Source: Pleomorphomonas sp. T1.2MG-36 (GTDB taxonomy: Bacteria; Pseudomonadota; Alphaproteobacteria; Rhizobiales; Pleomorphomonadaceae). Taken from it: 64,000 nucleotides of DNA. The position numbers and the translations under genes are program-made. Every line of letters begins with the position of its first letter. Position 1 is the first letter of the stretch. The stretch covers positions 186,001 through 250,000 of the forward strand of contig NZ_CATNLY010000051.1 of assembly GCF_950100655.1 (NCBI RefSeq), given 5' to 3'. The notes below the pieces were generated by a model. The model had not been told where the DNA came from. It searched no databases and was given only the letters and a program-made list of their open reading frames with translations. Shown here piece by piece: positions 21,534 to 30,993 of the stretch.

Positions 21534-22235
21534 ATGATGCGTGTCGATAATCAACAAGCCCATCACGACTGGATACAAGCAAAGCTACGGGAAATGCACG
21601 CAGGGCGTAGCATACTGGATGTTGGGGCCGGTGAGTGCGCTTACAAGCCTGCCTGTTCGCATTTATCCTATACATCACAGGATCTGTCTATTTACGACGG
21701 CGCGGGCGACACCAAGGGTTTGCAGACGGGGGCATGGGATTTTTCAAATATAGATATTAGATGCGATATTCTAGATATACCTGAGAATGTGAAGTATGAC
21801 ATCATTTTATGTACTGAGGTTCTGGAGCATGTTCCGGACCCAGTTCGCGTTCTCGAAAAGATTGACCGAGTTCTCGCGCCTGGCGGCGATATTATTCTTA
21901 CGGCTCCTTTTTGCTCTCTGACGCACTTCGCGCCTTACCACTATTCGACGGGTTTTTCTCAATACTTCTATCGATACCACCTCGGAAGATTGAACTATGA
22001 AATTGTCGAGCTCGCGCCAAACGGGGGGTTTTTTGACTATTTATATCAGGAGCTCGGTCGGGTTCCATCCGTCAAACACAAACACCTTGGTGGCAAGCTT
22101 AGTTTTTGGAGCCGGAGACGCCGAAGGGGTGCGCTCCGCTTCATAGAGACTCTTGTCGAAGAAGACATGAAAGCCGGCAGGCCATCCAGCGAACTGCTTA
22201 CGATGGGGTGGCATGTTCATGCTCGCAAGCAATGA
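21534..22235 (+). CDS. Class I SAM-dependent methyltransferase
   Basis: About 233 residues. Motif I is ILDVGAGECAYKP, the acidic residue follows in TSQDLSIYDG, and CTEVLEHVPDPVRVLEKIDRVLAPGG is the usual UbiE/Methyltransf_11 core. Two tandem ATGs (21534 and 21537) are possible starts. In this setting it may methylate a sugar or nucleotide-sugar of the surface glycan; that is inference. The stop overlaps a possible small frame in an ATGA. Confidence 0.82.
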   Translation: MMRVDNQQAHHDWIQAKLREMHAGRSILDVGAGECAYKPACSHLSYTSQDLSIYDGAGDTKGLQTGAWDFSNIDIRCDILDIPENVKYDIILCTEVLEHVPDPVRVLEKIDRVLAPGGDIILTAPFCSLTHFAPYHYSTGFSQYFYRYHLGRLNYEIVELAPNGGFFDYLYQELGRVPSVKHKHLGGKLSFWSRRRRRGALRFIETLVEEDMKAGRPSSELLTMGWHVHARKQ

Positions 22236-22405
22236 CTCCGACGTGTCTATTGCGTCTACTTGGTAAGGTTCTGTTGAACAAAGAGGCTGGGGAGGCCGTC
22301 AGTCTCCTACTCGCCAAGTTGAAAAGGTCGGTGCTTCGGGGCACTTCCCAAATGCCTCATCGATTGATTAAGACACTCATGCGCTGCGATTTGGAAGGCG
22401 TTTAA
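22232..22405 (+). CDS. Possible 57-residue hypothetical protein, coupled by ATGA
   Basis: A short frame starting inside the stop of the methyltransferase gene (ATGA at 22232-22235) encodes a basic, leucine-rich peptide (LLRLLGKVLLNKEAGEAV). The overlap suggests coupling, but no homologue is recognised and it may be a chance frame. Confidence 0.3.
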   Translation: MTPTCLLRLLGKVLLNKEAGEAVSLLLAKLKRSVLRGTSQMPHRLIKTLMRCDLEGV

Positions 22406-22496
22406 ATTCTGGCCCAACTTGTCAGCGGATTGCGTTGCCTATAGGCTTCTGGGATGTGTATTGGTAGTGGAATCGTAGATTTTTGAGGGGGGGCAG

Positions 22497-23387
22497 GTGG
22501 TCAATGTCTCGATGAAACTTGGACTTGTTTCTAAGTATCTAAGTTCTACATTTCGTTCTTTTGTTCTATTTCTGAAATTGCTCAGGAATGAGTTAGTTAG
22601 TTCCGTATACACTAGATTTCGATGCTGTGGACTCGCGCCATTTCGAAACTTGTTAGAAGGGTGCCCAAACAGAAATTTTCTGTGTATCGTTGCTTTTAAT
22701 TTGCCTTGGTCGATAAGTTTGATGATTCGAGCGTGTCGGCTCTATTTGCCGGAATGGCAGATTGTTATCTTTGATAATTCGAGTAATCCTCAGGCACGTT
22801 TGGAAATTCAAAATACTTGCCGTTCTGAGAACGTTCCATACCTCAGTCTGCCTTGGAATCTCGAGTGGAGCCCAAATAGATCTCATGCTATTGCGTTGAA
22901 TTGGATTTACTATAATATAGTTAAGCCATGTCACCCGGAGAACTTCGGTTTTCTAGATCATGATTGCTTTCCTTTCTCCCATAATGGAATTTTAGATCAT
23001 ATCTCTAATCAGCCAGTGTATGGGTTTCATCGTCCGTCTAGCGTCGCGCCTGGGGCCTGGAGTCTTTGGGCTGGCTATATGTTTTTCAATTTTAAATTGG
23101 TTTCAAGATATAGACTTGACTTTAACCATGATCAGGCTAGGAACCTCGATACTGGCGGGCGTAATTGGGTAAAGCTCTATCGCTATCTCAACGAAGAGCA
23201 TCTTGTTCAGGCCTATAATGGCGAGCGGAAGGTTTGCTCACTCAACGGAAGCCAAGTCTATCGCGTTCAATGCATCGACCATGCATTTCTTCATATTGGT
23301 GGCGCATCATATCGCGATCATGGAGAGGTTGCAGAAGATTATATCCCTACAATACGGTCGCTTGTGGAAAATAGTTTGCGTTGTTGA
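22497..23387 (+). CDS. Glycosyltransferase-like protein (GT-A fold)
   Basis: About 296 residues. After a basic N-terminal segment come FLCIVAFNLPWSISLMIRAC, WQIVIFDNSSNP and FGFLDHDCFPF, which resemble the nucleotide-sugar region and DxD-like site of GT2-type enzymes. The latter half is aromatic (GFHRPSSVAPGAWSLWAGYMFF). GTG 22497 follows a GAGGGGGGG run; ATG 22512 is the alternative. It is the last gene of the AT-rich island and convergent with the high-GC GT4 genes. Family name and substrate are not certain. Confidence 0.65.
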   Translation: MVNVSMKLGLVSKYLSSTFRSFVLFLKLLRNELVSSVYTRFRCCGLAPFRNLLEGCPNRNFLCIVAFNLPWSISLMIRACRLYLPEWQIVIFDNSSNPQARLEIQNTCRSENVPYLSLPWNLEWSPNRSHAIALNWIYYNIVKPCHPENFGFLDHDCFPFSHNGILDHISNQPVYGFHRPSSVAPGAWSLWAGYMFFNFKLVSRYRLDFNHDQARNLDTGGRNWVKLYRYLNEEHLVQAYNGERKVCSLNGSQVYRVQCIDHAFLHIGGASYRDHGEVAEDYIPTIRSLVENSLRC

Positions 23388-23523
23388 CGATCTGCGTGCA
23401 ACTGTCTGTGGGAAGTATTCATGTTGAAGTGTAATCCTTTTTCGGCGGATTTTGCTGGTTGGCTTTTTATCGCTCTCGACCTGATCGCCGCTATTCCGGT
23501 GATCCTCGGGGAGGAGTTCTCAT

Positions 23524-24612
23524 TTAGGTCGTTGGGTTACTAAAGCGCACCCCCACCGCCCGATACATCCCCTCCAGCGAATGCCGCTCCACCGCCCGAC
23601 TGCGCCGCCCTCCCGGCGTCGGCTCGGCTCTCGGTGCACCCGCCAGCGCCTTCGCCAGCTCCTCCGCATCCTTCGGCGGCACCAGCGTCACGCCTGCCAG
23701 CCCTGCCGTGCATTCCGGGATGCCGCCGATGGGGCAGGAGATGATGGGGAGGTCGACGGCCATGGCTTGGAGGACGGCTTGGGGGATGCCTTCGTTGGCG
23801 TAGCTTGGCAGCACGAAGACGTCGAGGGCGCGCAGCCAGGGGACGACGTCGGACTGGCGGCCGGCCATGGTGACGCGGTCGGCGAGGTTGAGCTCGGTGA
23901 TCTTGGTCTTGAGGTTGTTTTCCTGCGGGCCGTCGCCGACGATCACCAGGCGGCTGTTCGGCACGTTGGCCGCCGCGAAAGCGTCGAGAAGGTAGGCGTG
24001 GCCCTTCCAAGAGCGCAGCGTGGCAACGATGCCGAAGATGAAGGCGTCTTCCGGCAGGCCGAGGGCGCGGCGCGCCTCGCGGCTGTCGCCCGGCGAGAAG
24101 CGGTCGGTGTCGATGCCAGTCGGCACCGAGGCGACGCGCTCTTTCGGCAGGAAGCCGTCGGCGGTGAGCTGCTCGACGATGGCCTCGCCAGTGGTCATCA
24201 CGAAGTCGCAGCCGTGGCGGTAGATCCAGCGGCTGGCGAAGTTGCGCGGCACGTTGGCCGAGATATGCCGGGTGCGCACCACGCGTGGCCGGGGCTTGAG
24301 GCCGAGGCGGGCGAGCGCTACCACCCAGGAATCGATCGACGAATGGGTGTTGACCACATCCGGCCGCATGTCGGCGAGAAGGCGCCGCATGGCGCGCACG
24401 GCGCCAAGACCCTTGCTCCTCAGCGGCATGGCGACTGTCGGCATGCCATAGGCCGGCGCCGCCTTCAGGATCTCGGAGCTGGCATTGGCGGCGATGGTCA
24501 CTGTGTGGCCGTGCTTGATGAACACGGCGGCCTCGGTCAGCACGCGGATCTCCTGGCCGCCCCAGCCTTCGGACGCCTCGGTGTGCAGGATGGTGATCGG
24601 TCGATCGGTCAT
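23524..24612 (-). CDS. Glycosyltransferase family 4
   Basis: A 362-residue GT-B enzyme. The N-domain starts ITILHTEASEGWGGQEIRVL, and the C-domain has VATLRSWKGHAYLLDAF, LVIVGDGPQENNL and the E-x7-E-type FVLPSYANEGIPQAVLQAMA. It probably adds a sugar to the LPS core. Its start overlaps the stop of the next GT4 gene by ATGA, making it the last of six overlapping genes from hldD. High GC, unlike the convergent island. Confidence 0.88.
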   Translation of the reverse strand: MTDRPITILHTEASEGWGGQEIRVLTEAAVFIKHGHTVTIAANASSEILKAAPAYGMPTVAMPLRSKGLGAVRAMRRLLADMRPDVVNTHSSIDSWVVALARLGLKPRPRVVRTRHISANVPRNFASRWIYRHGCDFVMTTGEAIVEQLTADGFLPKERVASVPTGIDTDRFSPGDSREARRALGLPEDAFIFGIVATLRSWKGHAYLLDAFAAANVPNSRLVIVGDGPQENNLKTKITELNLADRVTMAGRQSDVVPWLRALDVFVLPSYANEGIPQAVLQAMAVDLPIISCPIGGIPECTAGLAGVTLVPPKDAEELAKALAGAPRAEPTPGGRRSRAVERHSLEGMYRAVGVRFSNPTT

Positions 24613-25721
24613 TGGAATTCCCGGTAAAGGTCGCGCCAGCGGTCCGTGGCGGCGGTGAGGTCGAAGCGGGTGGCGAGCGTTCGCGCCTTGCGGGCCCTTG
24701 CCGGCAGATCGACGATCACCTCGGCGAGCGCGGCGGCGAGGTCGCCCGGATCGCGGCTGGCGACGGCACCGGCGCCGGTTGCCGCGATATGCGAGGCGAT
24801 GCCGGTGTCGGGCGTTACCACGGCCGGCAGGCCGGCGGCGAGTGCTTCCAGTGCCGCGTTGGGCATTGGGTCGTAGAGCGAGGGTAGGGCGAAAAGGTCG
24901 GCGGCGGCGTAGACCGGCCTGACGTCGTCGAGGCCACCGAGGAGGCGCACCCGGTCGCCGAGGCCGAGCCGGGTGACGCGCTCGGCCAGCGCCTTGGCCC
25001 GGCGGTCGCGGCCGGCAATCAGCAGATGGGCGTCGGCAAGGCTGTGCGCGCGCAGCGCTTCGACGAGCTTGAAGGCGCCCTTTCGTTCGAAGCCGGAGCC
25101 GACGAAGGCGATCACCGGGGCGCCGTCCGGCAGGCCGAAGCCGCGGCGCGCCACGGCCCTCTCATCGGCGGTAGCAGGCCGGAAGCGGTCGAGGTCGACG
25201 CCATTCTCGATGACGCGGAGGCGCTGCTCGGGCACCTTCAGCCACGCGCGCAGCTCGTCGGCGACGAGGTCGCTGTTGGCGACGAACAGCGTGTGTCCGT
25301 CGGCCACCATGCGGCGCTCGGTGTCCATCACCAGACGATGCATGGGGTCGAACTTGAGGGCCAGGGCGCCGAGCGGGCCGCGCTCGCGGCCGAGCCGGTC
25401 GACCCAGGCGGCGTGGACGCCGTCGCCGGCCCGGAAGATGTCGGCGCCAACCAGCCGCTCGTGGCTCTGCACGAGATCGAAGCCGCCTCCGGCGATGAGG
25501 TCGGCCACCTCGTTCTGGAAGTGCCGGTTGCGGCCGGCGCGGGTGAGGCCGCCGCGCGCCACCTGTCGCCGCTCGAGGCCGGGCGCGTCGCCGCCGGCCC
25601 AGTCCTCGGCGATCACCGTCACGCTCTCGCCGGCCGAGATCAGCGCGCCGGCAGCGGTCAGGATGAAGCGCTCGGCACCGCCGTGCGGATCGAATCGCTT
25701 GCGGATGATGGCGAGCCGCAT
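24609..25721 (-). CDS. Glycosyltransferase family 4, WaaG-like
   Basis: A 370-residue GT-B protein opening MRLAIIRKRFDPHGGAERFI, the glycine-rich acceptor loop of WaaG/RfaG-type LPS core glucosyltransferases. Later it has VIAFVGSGFERKGAFKLVEAL, LLIAGRDRRAKAL and FALPSLYDPMPNAALEALA. It is likely to add the first hexose to heptose or to a related core position. It is part of the overlapping LPS-core operon. Symbol withheld because rhizobial core enzymes differ in specificity. Confidence 0.87.
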   Translation of the reverse strand: MRLAIIRKRFDPHGGAERFILTAAGALISAGESVTVIAEDWAGGDAPGLERRQVARGGLTRAGRNRHFQNEVADLIAGGGFDLVQSHERLVGADIFRAGDGVHAAWVDRLGRERGPLGALALKFDPMHRLVMDTERRMVADGHTLFVANSDLVADELRAWLKVPEQRLRVIENGVDLDRFRPATADERAVARRGFGLPDGAPVIAFVGSGFERKGAFKLVEALRAHSLADAHLLIAGRDRRAKALAERVTRLGLGDRVRLLGGLDDVRPVYAAADLFALPSLYDPMPNAALEALAAGLPAVVTPDTGIASHIAATGAGAVASRDPGDLAAALAEVIVDLPARARKARTLATRFDLTAATDRWRDLYREFQ

Positions 25722-25724
25722 CGC

Positions 25725-26471
25725 TCAGCGCTCCCAGCCGACGGCGAGATAGCGCCAGAAGGTCTCCTGCGCCTTGGTGGCGGCGGCGGCGAAGCCGCGC
25801 GCGCCGTCGAGAAAGCCGGCCTGCAGGATGTAGTGCTTGAAGAAGGCGAAGATGCAGCGGACGATGGCCGGGCCGAGGCCGCCGCGCTTGCCGCGGGCGC
25901 GGCGCACGCTGGCCGAGGCCAGGGCATAGCGGCGCTGCTTGTCGAGCACTTCGTCGATGCCGCGATAGCTGAGGTGATCCATGGCGGCGGTGAGGTCGGC
26001 CACCTTGCCGTCGACCATCAGGCTCTCGTGGACGATGTCGGTCGAGAAGCGGGCGCGGTCGCGGCGGGCAAGGCGCAGCACGCGATCGGGCGACCAGCCG
26101 CCATGGCGCATGACCTGGCCGAGGAACTGGTTGCGGCGGTCGATGCGATAGCCGTCGGCGGCCGGCGCGGCGATAGCGGCGCGGATCTCCGTGGCGAGGT
26201 CGGGCGGAATGCGCTCGTCGGCGTCGATCGACAGCACCCAGTCGCCGGTGGCGAGGTCGAGCGCCCGCTGCTTCTGCGGCCCGAAGCCGGGGAAGTCGGG
26301 CGTCTCCAGCAGCGTGGCGCCGGCGGCGCGGGCGATCTCCTGCGTGCCGTCGCGGCTGCCGGAATCCACCACCACGATCTCCTGGCAGAAGGCGAGCGAG
26401 GCGAGGCAGTCCGGCAGGTCGCGCGCTTCGTCCTTGACGATCAGGATGGCGCTGAGGCGGGGAGCGGTCAT
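25725..26471 (-). CDS. Glycosyltransferase family 2, WaaE/KdtX-like
   Basis: A 248-residue GT2 protein starting at ATG 26471, which overlaps the stop of waaC (ATGA). Features are LSAILIVKDEARDLPDCL, IVVVDSGSRDGTQEIA, FPGFGPQKQRALDLATGDWVL cut by SIDADERI (DxD), then HGGWSPDRVLRLARR and HESLMVDGKV. This is the WaaE/KdtX type, which adds a beta-1,4-glucose to heptose I in other bacteria. Membrane-associated, cytoplasmic face. The exact linkage is inference. Confidence 0.88.
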   Translation of the reverse strand: MTAPRLSAILIVKDEARDLPDCLASLAFCQEIVVVDSGSRDGTQEIARAAGATLLETPDFPGFGPQKQRALDLATGDWVLSIDADERIPPDLATEIRAAIAAPAADGYRIDRRNQFLGQVMRHGGWSPDRVLRLARRDRARFSTDIVHESLMVDGKVADLTAAMDHLSYRGIDEVLDKQRRYALASASVRRARGKRGGLGPAIVRCIFAFFKHYILQAGFLDGARGFAAAATKAQETFWRYLAVGWER

Positions 26472-27481
26472 GGCGCGTCTCCCAGGAGACTGTGGAGGCT
26501 TTGCAGCACGCGCGACGGCGGCAGGCTGTCGACGCAGGGCTGCACGGTGCCGGGCGGAACAAGCGGGCAGTCGCGTTTGCGGCAGGGCGCGCAGGGTACC
26601 GTCGCTTCCAGCACAATGGCGCGGCGGCCGGCGACGCCGGTGAGGCCCGGCTTGGTGCTGAGGAAGAGGGCGACCGTCGGTCGGTCGAGCGCGGCGGCGA
26701 GGTGGGTGAGGCCGGTGTCGCAGCCGATCACCGCCGTGGCGCGGCCGATCAGGCCGGCCACCTCGCCGAGCGGAGCACGCGGGATCAGCTCGGTGCCGGG
26801 CGCGCCGGCAACGATGGCGCGGGCGGTGGCTTCCTCGCTGGCGTCGGCATAGGTCACCTGCGGCCGCAGCCCTCGTCTGGCGAGTGCATTGGCCAGCTCG
26901 ATCCAGCTTGCCGTCGACCAGCGCTTGCTCGCCCATGTGGTGCCGTGCAGCAGGACGATGGTGGGATTGGGTTCGCCGGACCCTCCGGCGATGCCGTAGT
27001 CGAGGGTGGCGAGGTCCGGCTCGTAGCCGAGGATGGCGCCGAACAGCAGGCGCAGTCGGTCGATGGCGTGGCGGTCGCGCGGGACCGCGTGGCGCTCGCC
27101 ATAGAGGCAGGTCGCCAGCGGCTCGCGGGCGCTCGCCGCGTCGAGCCCGGCGACCCGCGCGTCGGCGAAGCGGGCGACCAGCGCGCTCTTGATGAGGCTC
27201 TGGGCGTCGATGACGAGGTCGTAGCGCTCGGCGCGGATCGACCGGATCAAGGCGCGGGCGGCGCGCCAGCTATCGGCCTTGAACGGCGCCTTGCGCCAGG
27301 CGCGCAGGCGGATCTCATGGACGTGGCGGACGCCGGGATGCAGGCGGACCAGCGGCGCGAAGGCCGCCTCGACGCACCAGTCGACGACGACGTCCGGCCG
27401 TGCCTTCAGCGCATCGGTCAGCGCCGGCAGGGCGTGGACGACGTCGCCCATCGACGACATCTTGACGATCAGCACCTTCAT
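26468..27481 (-). CDS. waaC: LPS heptosyltransferase I (GT9)
   Basis: A 337-residue GT9 protein from ATG 27481 ([20 protein letters not shown]). That N-terminus is characteristic of WaaC, which adds the first heptose to Kdo2-lipid A. VIDAQSLIKSALVARF, VLLHGTTWASKRW, and GCDTGLTHLAAALDRPTVAL are family segments; a CRKRDCP motif lies near the C-terminus. It overlaps waaF by 4 bases. WaaC is chosen over WaaF by the VKMSSMGD opening. Confidence 0.9.
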   Translation of the reverse strand: MKVLIVKMSSMGDVVHALPALTDALKARPDVVVDWCVEAAFAPLVRLHPGVRHVHEIRLRAWRKAPFKADSWRAARALIRSIRAERYDLVIDAQSLIKSALVARFADARVAGLDAASAREPLATCLYGERHAVPRDRHAIDRLRLLFGAILGYEPDLATLDYGIAGGSGEPNPTIVLLHGTTWASKRWSTASWIELANALARRGLRPQVTYADASEEATARAIVAGAPGTELIPRAPLGEVAGLIGRATAVIGCDTGLTHLAAALDRPTVALFLSTKPGLTGVAGRRAIVLEATVPCAPCRKRDCPLVPPGTVQPCVDSLPPSRVLQSLHSLLGDAP

Positions 27482-28473
27482 GCGGGTTGCGCCAGCAGGC
27501 GATCGGCGGCCTCCGAGACCAGCGCGAGGTCGAGCTTTTTCAGGCAGTCGAGGTGGCCGAGCGGGCATTCGCGCTTGTGGCAGGGCGAGCAGGCCAGGTG
27601 CAGCGAGATGAGCTCGCGCCGGTCGGTGAGCGGCGGCGTGTTGTCGTAGGAGGTGGAGCCGTAGACGCCGACCACCGGCACGCCGACGGCGGCGGCGACA
27701 TGCATCAGGCCGCTGTCGTTGGCGACCGCGATTCGGGCGGCACCCAAGAGGTCGATGGCGTCTTCGAGCCGGGTTTGGCCGGTGAGGTCGATCGCCTCGG
27801 GCACCAGCGCGGTGATCGCCGCGCCCACCTCCCGGTCCTTGGCCGAGCCGAGCAGGATGGTCTTGAGGCCGCGCTCGGCGAAGTGGTGGGCGAGGCCGGC
27901 GTATTTGTCCTCGGGCCAGCGCTTGGCCGGGCCGAATTCGGCGCCGGGCATCAGGGCGGCATAGCCGCCGGCTTTCAGCCCGTGGGTGGCGAAAAGGGCG
28001 CTCTGGTTGGCGGTGTCGATGGAGAGATGCGGCTGCCGGAAGGCGCCGCCGCCGGCCAGAAGATGGAACATCTCCGCCGTGCGGCGCTTGCGCTCCTTGG
28101 GAAGCGGCACGATGGCGTTGAGAAGGCCGTAGCGCATCTCACGCAGAAAGCCGACGCGGGTGGGAATGCCGGCGAAGAAGGGCGCCAGCGCCGATTTCCA
28201 GCTGCCGGGCAGCACGTAGGCGCGCCCGTAGCGGCCGCTGAGGGACCGGCCGACCTTGAAGCGGTCGGCAAGGCCGAACTCGCCGGGCTTGAAGGGCGCG
28301 TCGATGCGGTCGCGCGCTTCCGGCATGCGGCTGATCAGCGGCGCCGCCCAGGCCGGCGCCATCACGTCGATCGGCGCGGCCGGGTAGAGTTCTTTCAGTG
28401 CCGACAGAAGGCACTGGGCCATGACCATGTCGCCGACCCAGCGCGGTCCGATCACGAGGATGCCTTCAGCCAT
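27478..28473 (-). CDS. waaF: LPS heptosyltransferase II (GT9)
   Basis: A 331-residue GT9 protein with the WaaF opening [19 protein letters not shown], then [34 protein letters not shown] and [36 protein letters not shown] is the conserved C-terminal cysteine motif. It transfers the second heptose of the inner core. The start at 28473 overlaps the 3' end of hldD by 22 bases, so the genes are translationally coupled. Confidence 0.93.
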   Translation of the reverse strand: MAEGILVIGPRWVGDMVMAQCLLSALKELYPAAPIDVMAPAWAAPLISRMPEARDRIDAPFKPGEFGLADRFKVGRSLSGRYGRAYVLPGSWKSALAPFFAGIPTRVGFLREMRYGLLNAIVPLPKERKRRTAEMFHLLAGGGAFRQPHLSIDTANQSALFATHGLKAGGYAALMPGAEFGPAKRWPEDKYAGLAHHFAERGLKTILLGSAKDREVGAAITALVPEAIDLTGQTRLEDAIDLLGAARIAVANDSGLMHVAAAVGVPVVGVYGSTSYDNTPPLTDRRELISLHLACSPCHKRECPLGHLDCLKKLDLALVSEAADRLLAQPA

Positions 28474-29399
28474 TCCATATACTCTTTCACCCCGGTCGCC
28501 ACGTCGCGGAAAGCACCGTTGTAGCCCGCGCCGCGCAGCCGGCTGAGGTCGGCCTCGGTGAAGCTCTGGTAGCGCCCCTTGAGGTGCTCGGGGAAGGGAA
28601 TGAACTCGATGGCGCCCTGGCCGAGCGCGCCGATCACCGCCTCGGCGACGGCCCGGAAGGGCTCGGCCCGGCCGGTGCCGCAGTTGAAGATGCCCGACAC
28701 GCCGCGCTTCCAGCACCAGAGATTGACGTCGGCGACATCGGCGACATGCACGAAGTCGCGCCGCTGCTCGCCGGGGCCGTAGCCGCCATAGGCGTCGAAC
28801 AGCTTGGGGTTTTCGCCGGCCTTGACCTGGTTGAACAGGTGGAAGGCCACCGAGGCCATGCTGCCCTTGTGGCCCTCGCGTGGGCCGTAGACGTTGAAAT
28901 AGCGCAGGCCGACCACCGGCGAGTGATCGGTGGCGGTGAAGACGTTGCGCCGCACATAGTCATCGAACAGCTTCTTGGAATAGCCGTAGACGTTGAGCGT
29001 GCGCTCGAACTCCGGCTCCTCGCGGAAGGTGTCGCCGCCGCCATAGGTGGCCGCCGAGGAGGCGTAGAGAAACGGGATCTTGTTGCGCAGTGAGTAATGA
29101 AGCAGCGCCTTGGAGTAGGCGTAGTTCACCTCCATCACGAACTTGCCGTTCCACTCGGTGGTCGCCGAACAGGCGCCCTGGTGGAAGATGGCGTCGATCT
29201 CGATCACCTCGTCGCGCTCGATGCGGGCAAGGAAGGTGTCCTTGTCCTCGTAGTCGGCGATGGCGAGGTCGGCGAGATTGCGGAACTTGGTGCCGTCGGT
29301 CAGGTCGTCGACGACGAGGATGTCGCTCCGCCCCTCGGCATTGAGAGCGGCAACGATGTTGCTGCCGATCATTCCGGCGCCGCCGGTAACGATGATCAT
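28452..29399 (-). CDS. hldD: ADP-glyceromanno-heptose 6-epimerase
   Basis: A 315-residue SDR-type epimerase that converts ADP-D-glycero- to ADP-L-glycero-D-manno-heptose. [19 protein letters not shown] is the NAD(P) motif, [24 protein letters not shown] and [10 protein letters not shown] (Tyr-x3-Lys) are HldD hallmarks, and [19 protein letters not shown] follows. It is the first gene of the minus-strand LPS-core operon and shares a 79-bp divergent promoter region with hldE. Confidence 0.96.
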   Translation of the reverse strand: MIIVTGGAGMIGSNIVAALNAEGRSDILVVDDLTDGTKFRNLADLAIADYEDKDTFLARIERDEVIEIDAIFHQGACSATTEWNGKFVMEVNYAYSKALLHYSLRNKIPFLYASSAATYGGGDTFREEPEFERTLNVYGYSKKLFDDYVRRNVFTATDHSPVVGLRYFNVYGPREGHKGSMASVAFHLFNQVKAGENPKLFDAYGGYGPGEQRRDFVHVADVADVNLWCWKRGVSGIFNCGTGRAEPFRAVAEAVIGALGQGAIEFIPFPEHLKGRYQSFTEADLSRLRGAGYNGAFRDVATGVKEYMEWLKASS

Positions 29400-29478
29400 G
29401 CGGTTGTCCTCAGCAGGGCGGCCCCTCGGGGCGCGGTCGGAAAATCTGGTAACACTTTTCGGTCCGATGCTCTAGAAG

Positions 29479-30978
29479 ATGTGCGACTGTCCCAAGAGGA
29501 GCCTCGCAAGCGCTGAAATGCCCGACGCCGGTCTTTCCTATCATGCCGCCGTATCGAAGTTTTCCGCGCTGACCGTGCTGGTGGCCGGCGACTTCATGCT
29601 CGATCGCTTCGTTCACGGCAAGGTCAACCGGGTGTCGCCGGAGGCCCCCATTCCGGTGCTGAGCCACGGCCGCGACGACGTCATGCTGGGCGGTGCCGGC
29701 AACGTGGTGGCCAACGTCGCCGCGCTCGGCGGGCGAGCCGTGCCGGTGACGGTGATCGGCGACGACGAGGCCGGCGCGCAGCTCAGACGCCTGTTCGACG
29801 CCCGCCGCATCGACCATGACAGGATCATCTCCAGCGCCGCGCGCAGTACGACGCGCAAGACGCGCTTCGTGGCGCAACAACAGCAGCTTCTCCGCTTCGA
29901 CGAGGAGGTGGTGTCGCCGCTCACGGCGGCCGACCGCGCTTCGGTGCTCGCCGCCTTCGCCGCCGAACTGCCGCGTGCCGACATCGTCATCCTCTCCGAC
30001 TACGGCAAGGGCGCGCTGGCGGACGGCGTTGCCGCCGAGCTGATCGCGCTCTGTCGCGCCGCCGGCAAGCAAGTGCTGGTCGACCCCAAGGGCAAGGACT
30101 ACGGCATCTATCGCGGCGCCACCGCCGTGACGCCCAACCGCAAGGAGCTCGGCGAAGCCACCGGCCTTCCCACCGGCTCGGATGCCGAGGTCGAGGCGGC
30201 CGGGCGCCTGTTGCGCGAGACCTGTGCGCTCGACTTCGTGCTCGCCACCCGCAGCGAGGAAGGCATGAGCGTCGTCGAGGCGGGGCGGACGCTGCACATG
30301 CCGACCAAGGCGCGCGCGGTGTTCGACGTGTCCGGCGCCGGCGACACGGTGATCGCCACCTTCGCACTGGCGCTCGCCGCAGGCTGCGCCACCGGCATGG
30401 CGGCCGAGATCGCCAACGCGGCGGCCGGCATCGTCGTCGGCAAGCCCGGCACCGCCCAGACGGATCCGGACGAATTGCTCGGGAGTCTTTCGGCGGCAGG
30501 CCGCTCGGATGGCCCGGCGGATCGCGACGCCATCACGCGCCTCGCCGCCGCCTGGCGAGCGGAAGGCCTCAGGGTCGGCTTCACCAACGGCTGCTTTGAC
30601 ATCCTGCACGTCGGCCACGTCGCCCAGCTCGAAGACGCCAAGTCGCGCTGCGACCGGCTGATCGTCGGCCTCAATACCGATGCCTCGGTGAAGCGCAACA
30701 AGGGCGAGGGGCGTCCCGTCAACAGCGAGGACGACCGGGCGCGGCTGCTCCTGGCGCTGAAGGCGGTGGATGCGGTGGTGCTGTTCGACGAGGAAACGCC
30801 GCTCGACCTCATCAAGGCGGTGATGCCGGACCTGCTGGTCAAGGGCGCCGACTACACGATCGACCGGGTGGTGGGCGCCGATTTCGTTCTGGGCCGAGGC
30901 GGCAAGGTGCATCTGTCGCCGATCGTTGCCGGGCGCTCGACCACGGCGACGCTAAAGAAGATCGTTTCGCTGGGATAG
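29479..30978 (+). CDS. hldE: Bifunctional heptose 7-phosphate kinase / heptose 1-phosphate adenylyltransferase
   Basis: About 499 residues. Residues ~25-330 are a PfkB-type kinase (VLVAGDFMLDRFVHG, and the signature DVSGAGDTVIATFALALAAG). Residues ~360-499 are a nucleotidyltransferase (GFTNGCFDILHVGHV, with HVGH). It makes ADP-D-glycero-beta-D-manno-heptose together with GmhB. ATG 29479 has no clear ribosome site, and ATG 29518 is a plausible alternative that would shorten the protein by 13 residues. First gene of the hldE-gmhA-gmhB operon. Confidence 0.95.
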   Translation: MCDCPKRSLASAEMPDAGLSYHAAVSKFSALTVLVAGDFMLDRFVHGKVNRVSPEAPIPVLSHGRDDVMLGGAGNVVANVAALGGRAVPVTVIGDDEAGAQLRRLFDARRIDHDRIISSAARSTTRKTRFVAQQQQLLRFDEEVVSPLTAADRASVLAAFAAELPRADIVILSDYGKGALADGVAAELIALCRAAGKQVLVDPKGKDYGIYRGATAVTPNRKELGEATGLPTGSDAEVEAAGRLLRETCALDFVLATRSEEGMSVVEAGRTLHMPTKARAVFDVSGAGDTVIATFALALAAGCATGMAAEIANAAAGIVVGKPGTAQTDPDELLGSLSAAGRSDGPADRDAITRLAAAWRAEGLRVGFTNGCFDILHVGHVAQLEDAKSRCDRLIVGLNTDASVKRNKGEGRPVNSEDDRARLLLALKAVDAVVLFDEETPLDLIKAVMPDLLVKGADYTIDRVVGADFVLGRGGKVHLSPIVAGRSTTATLKKIVSLG

Positions 30979-30993
30979 AGAGGGATAGGTCGC

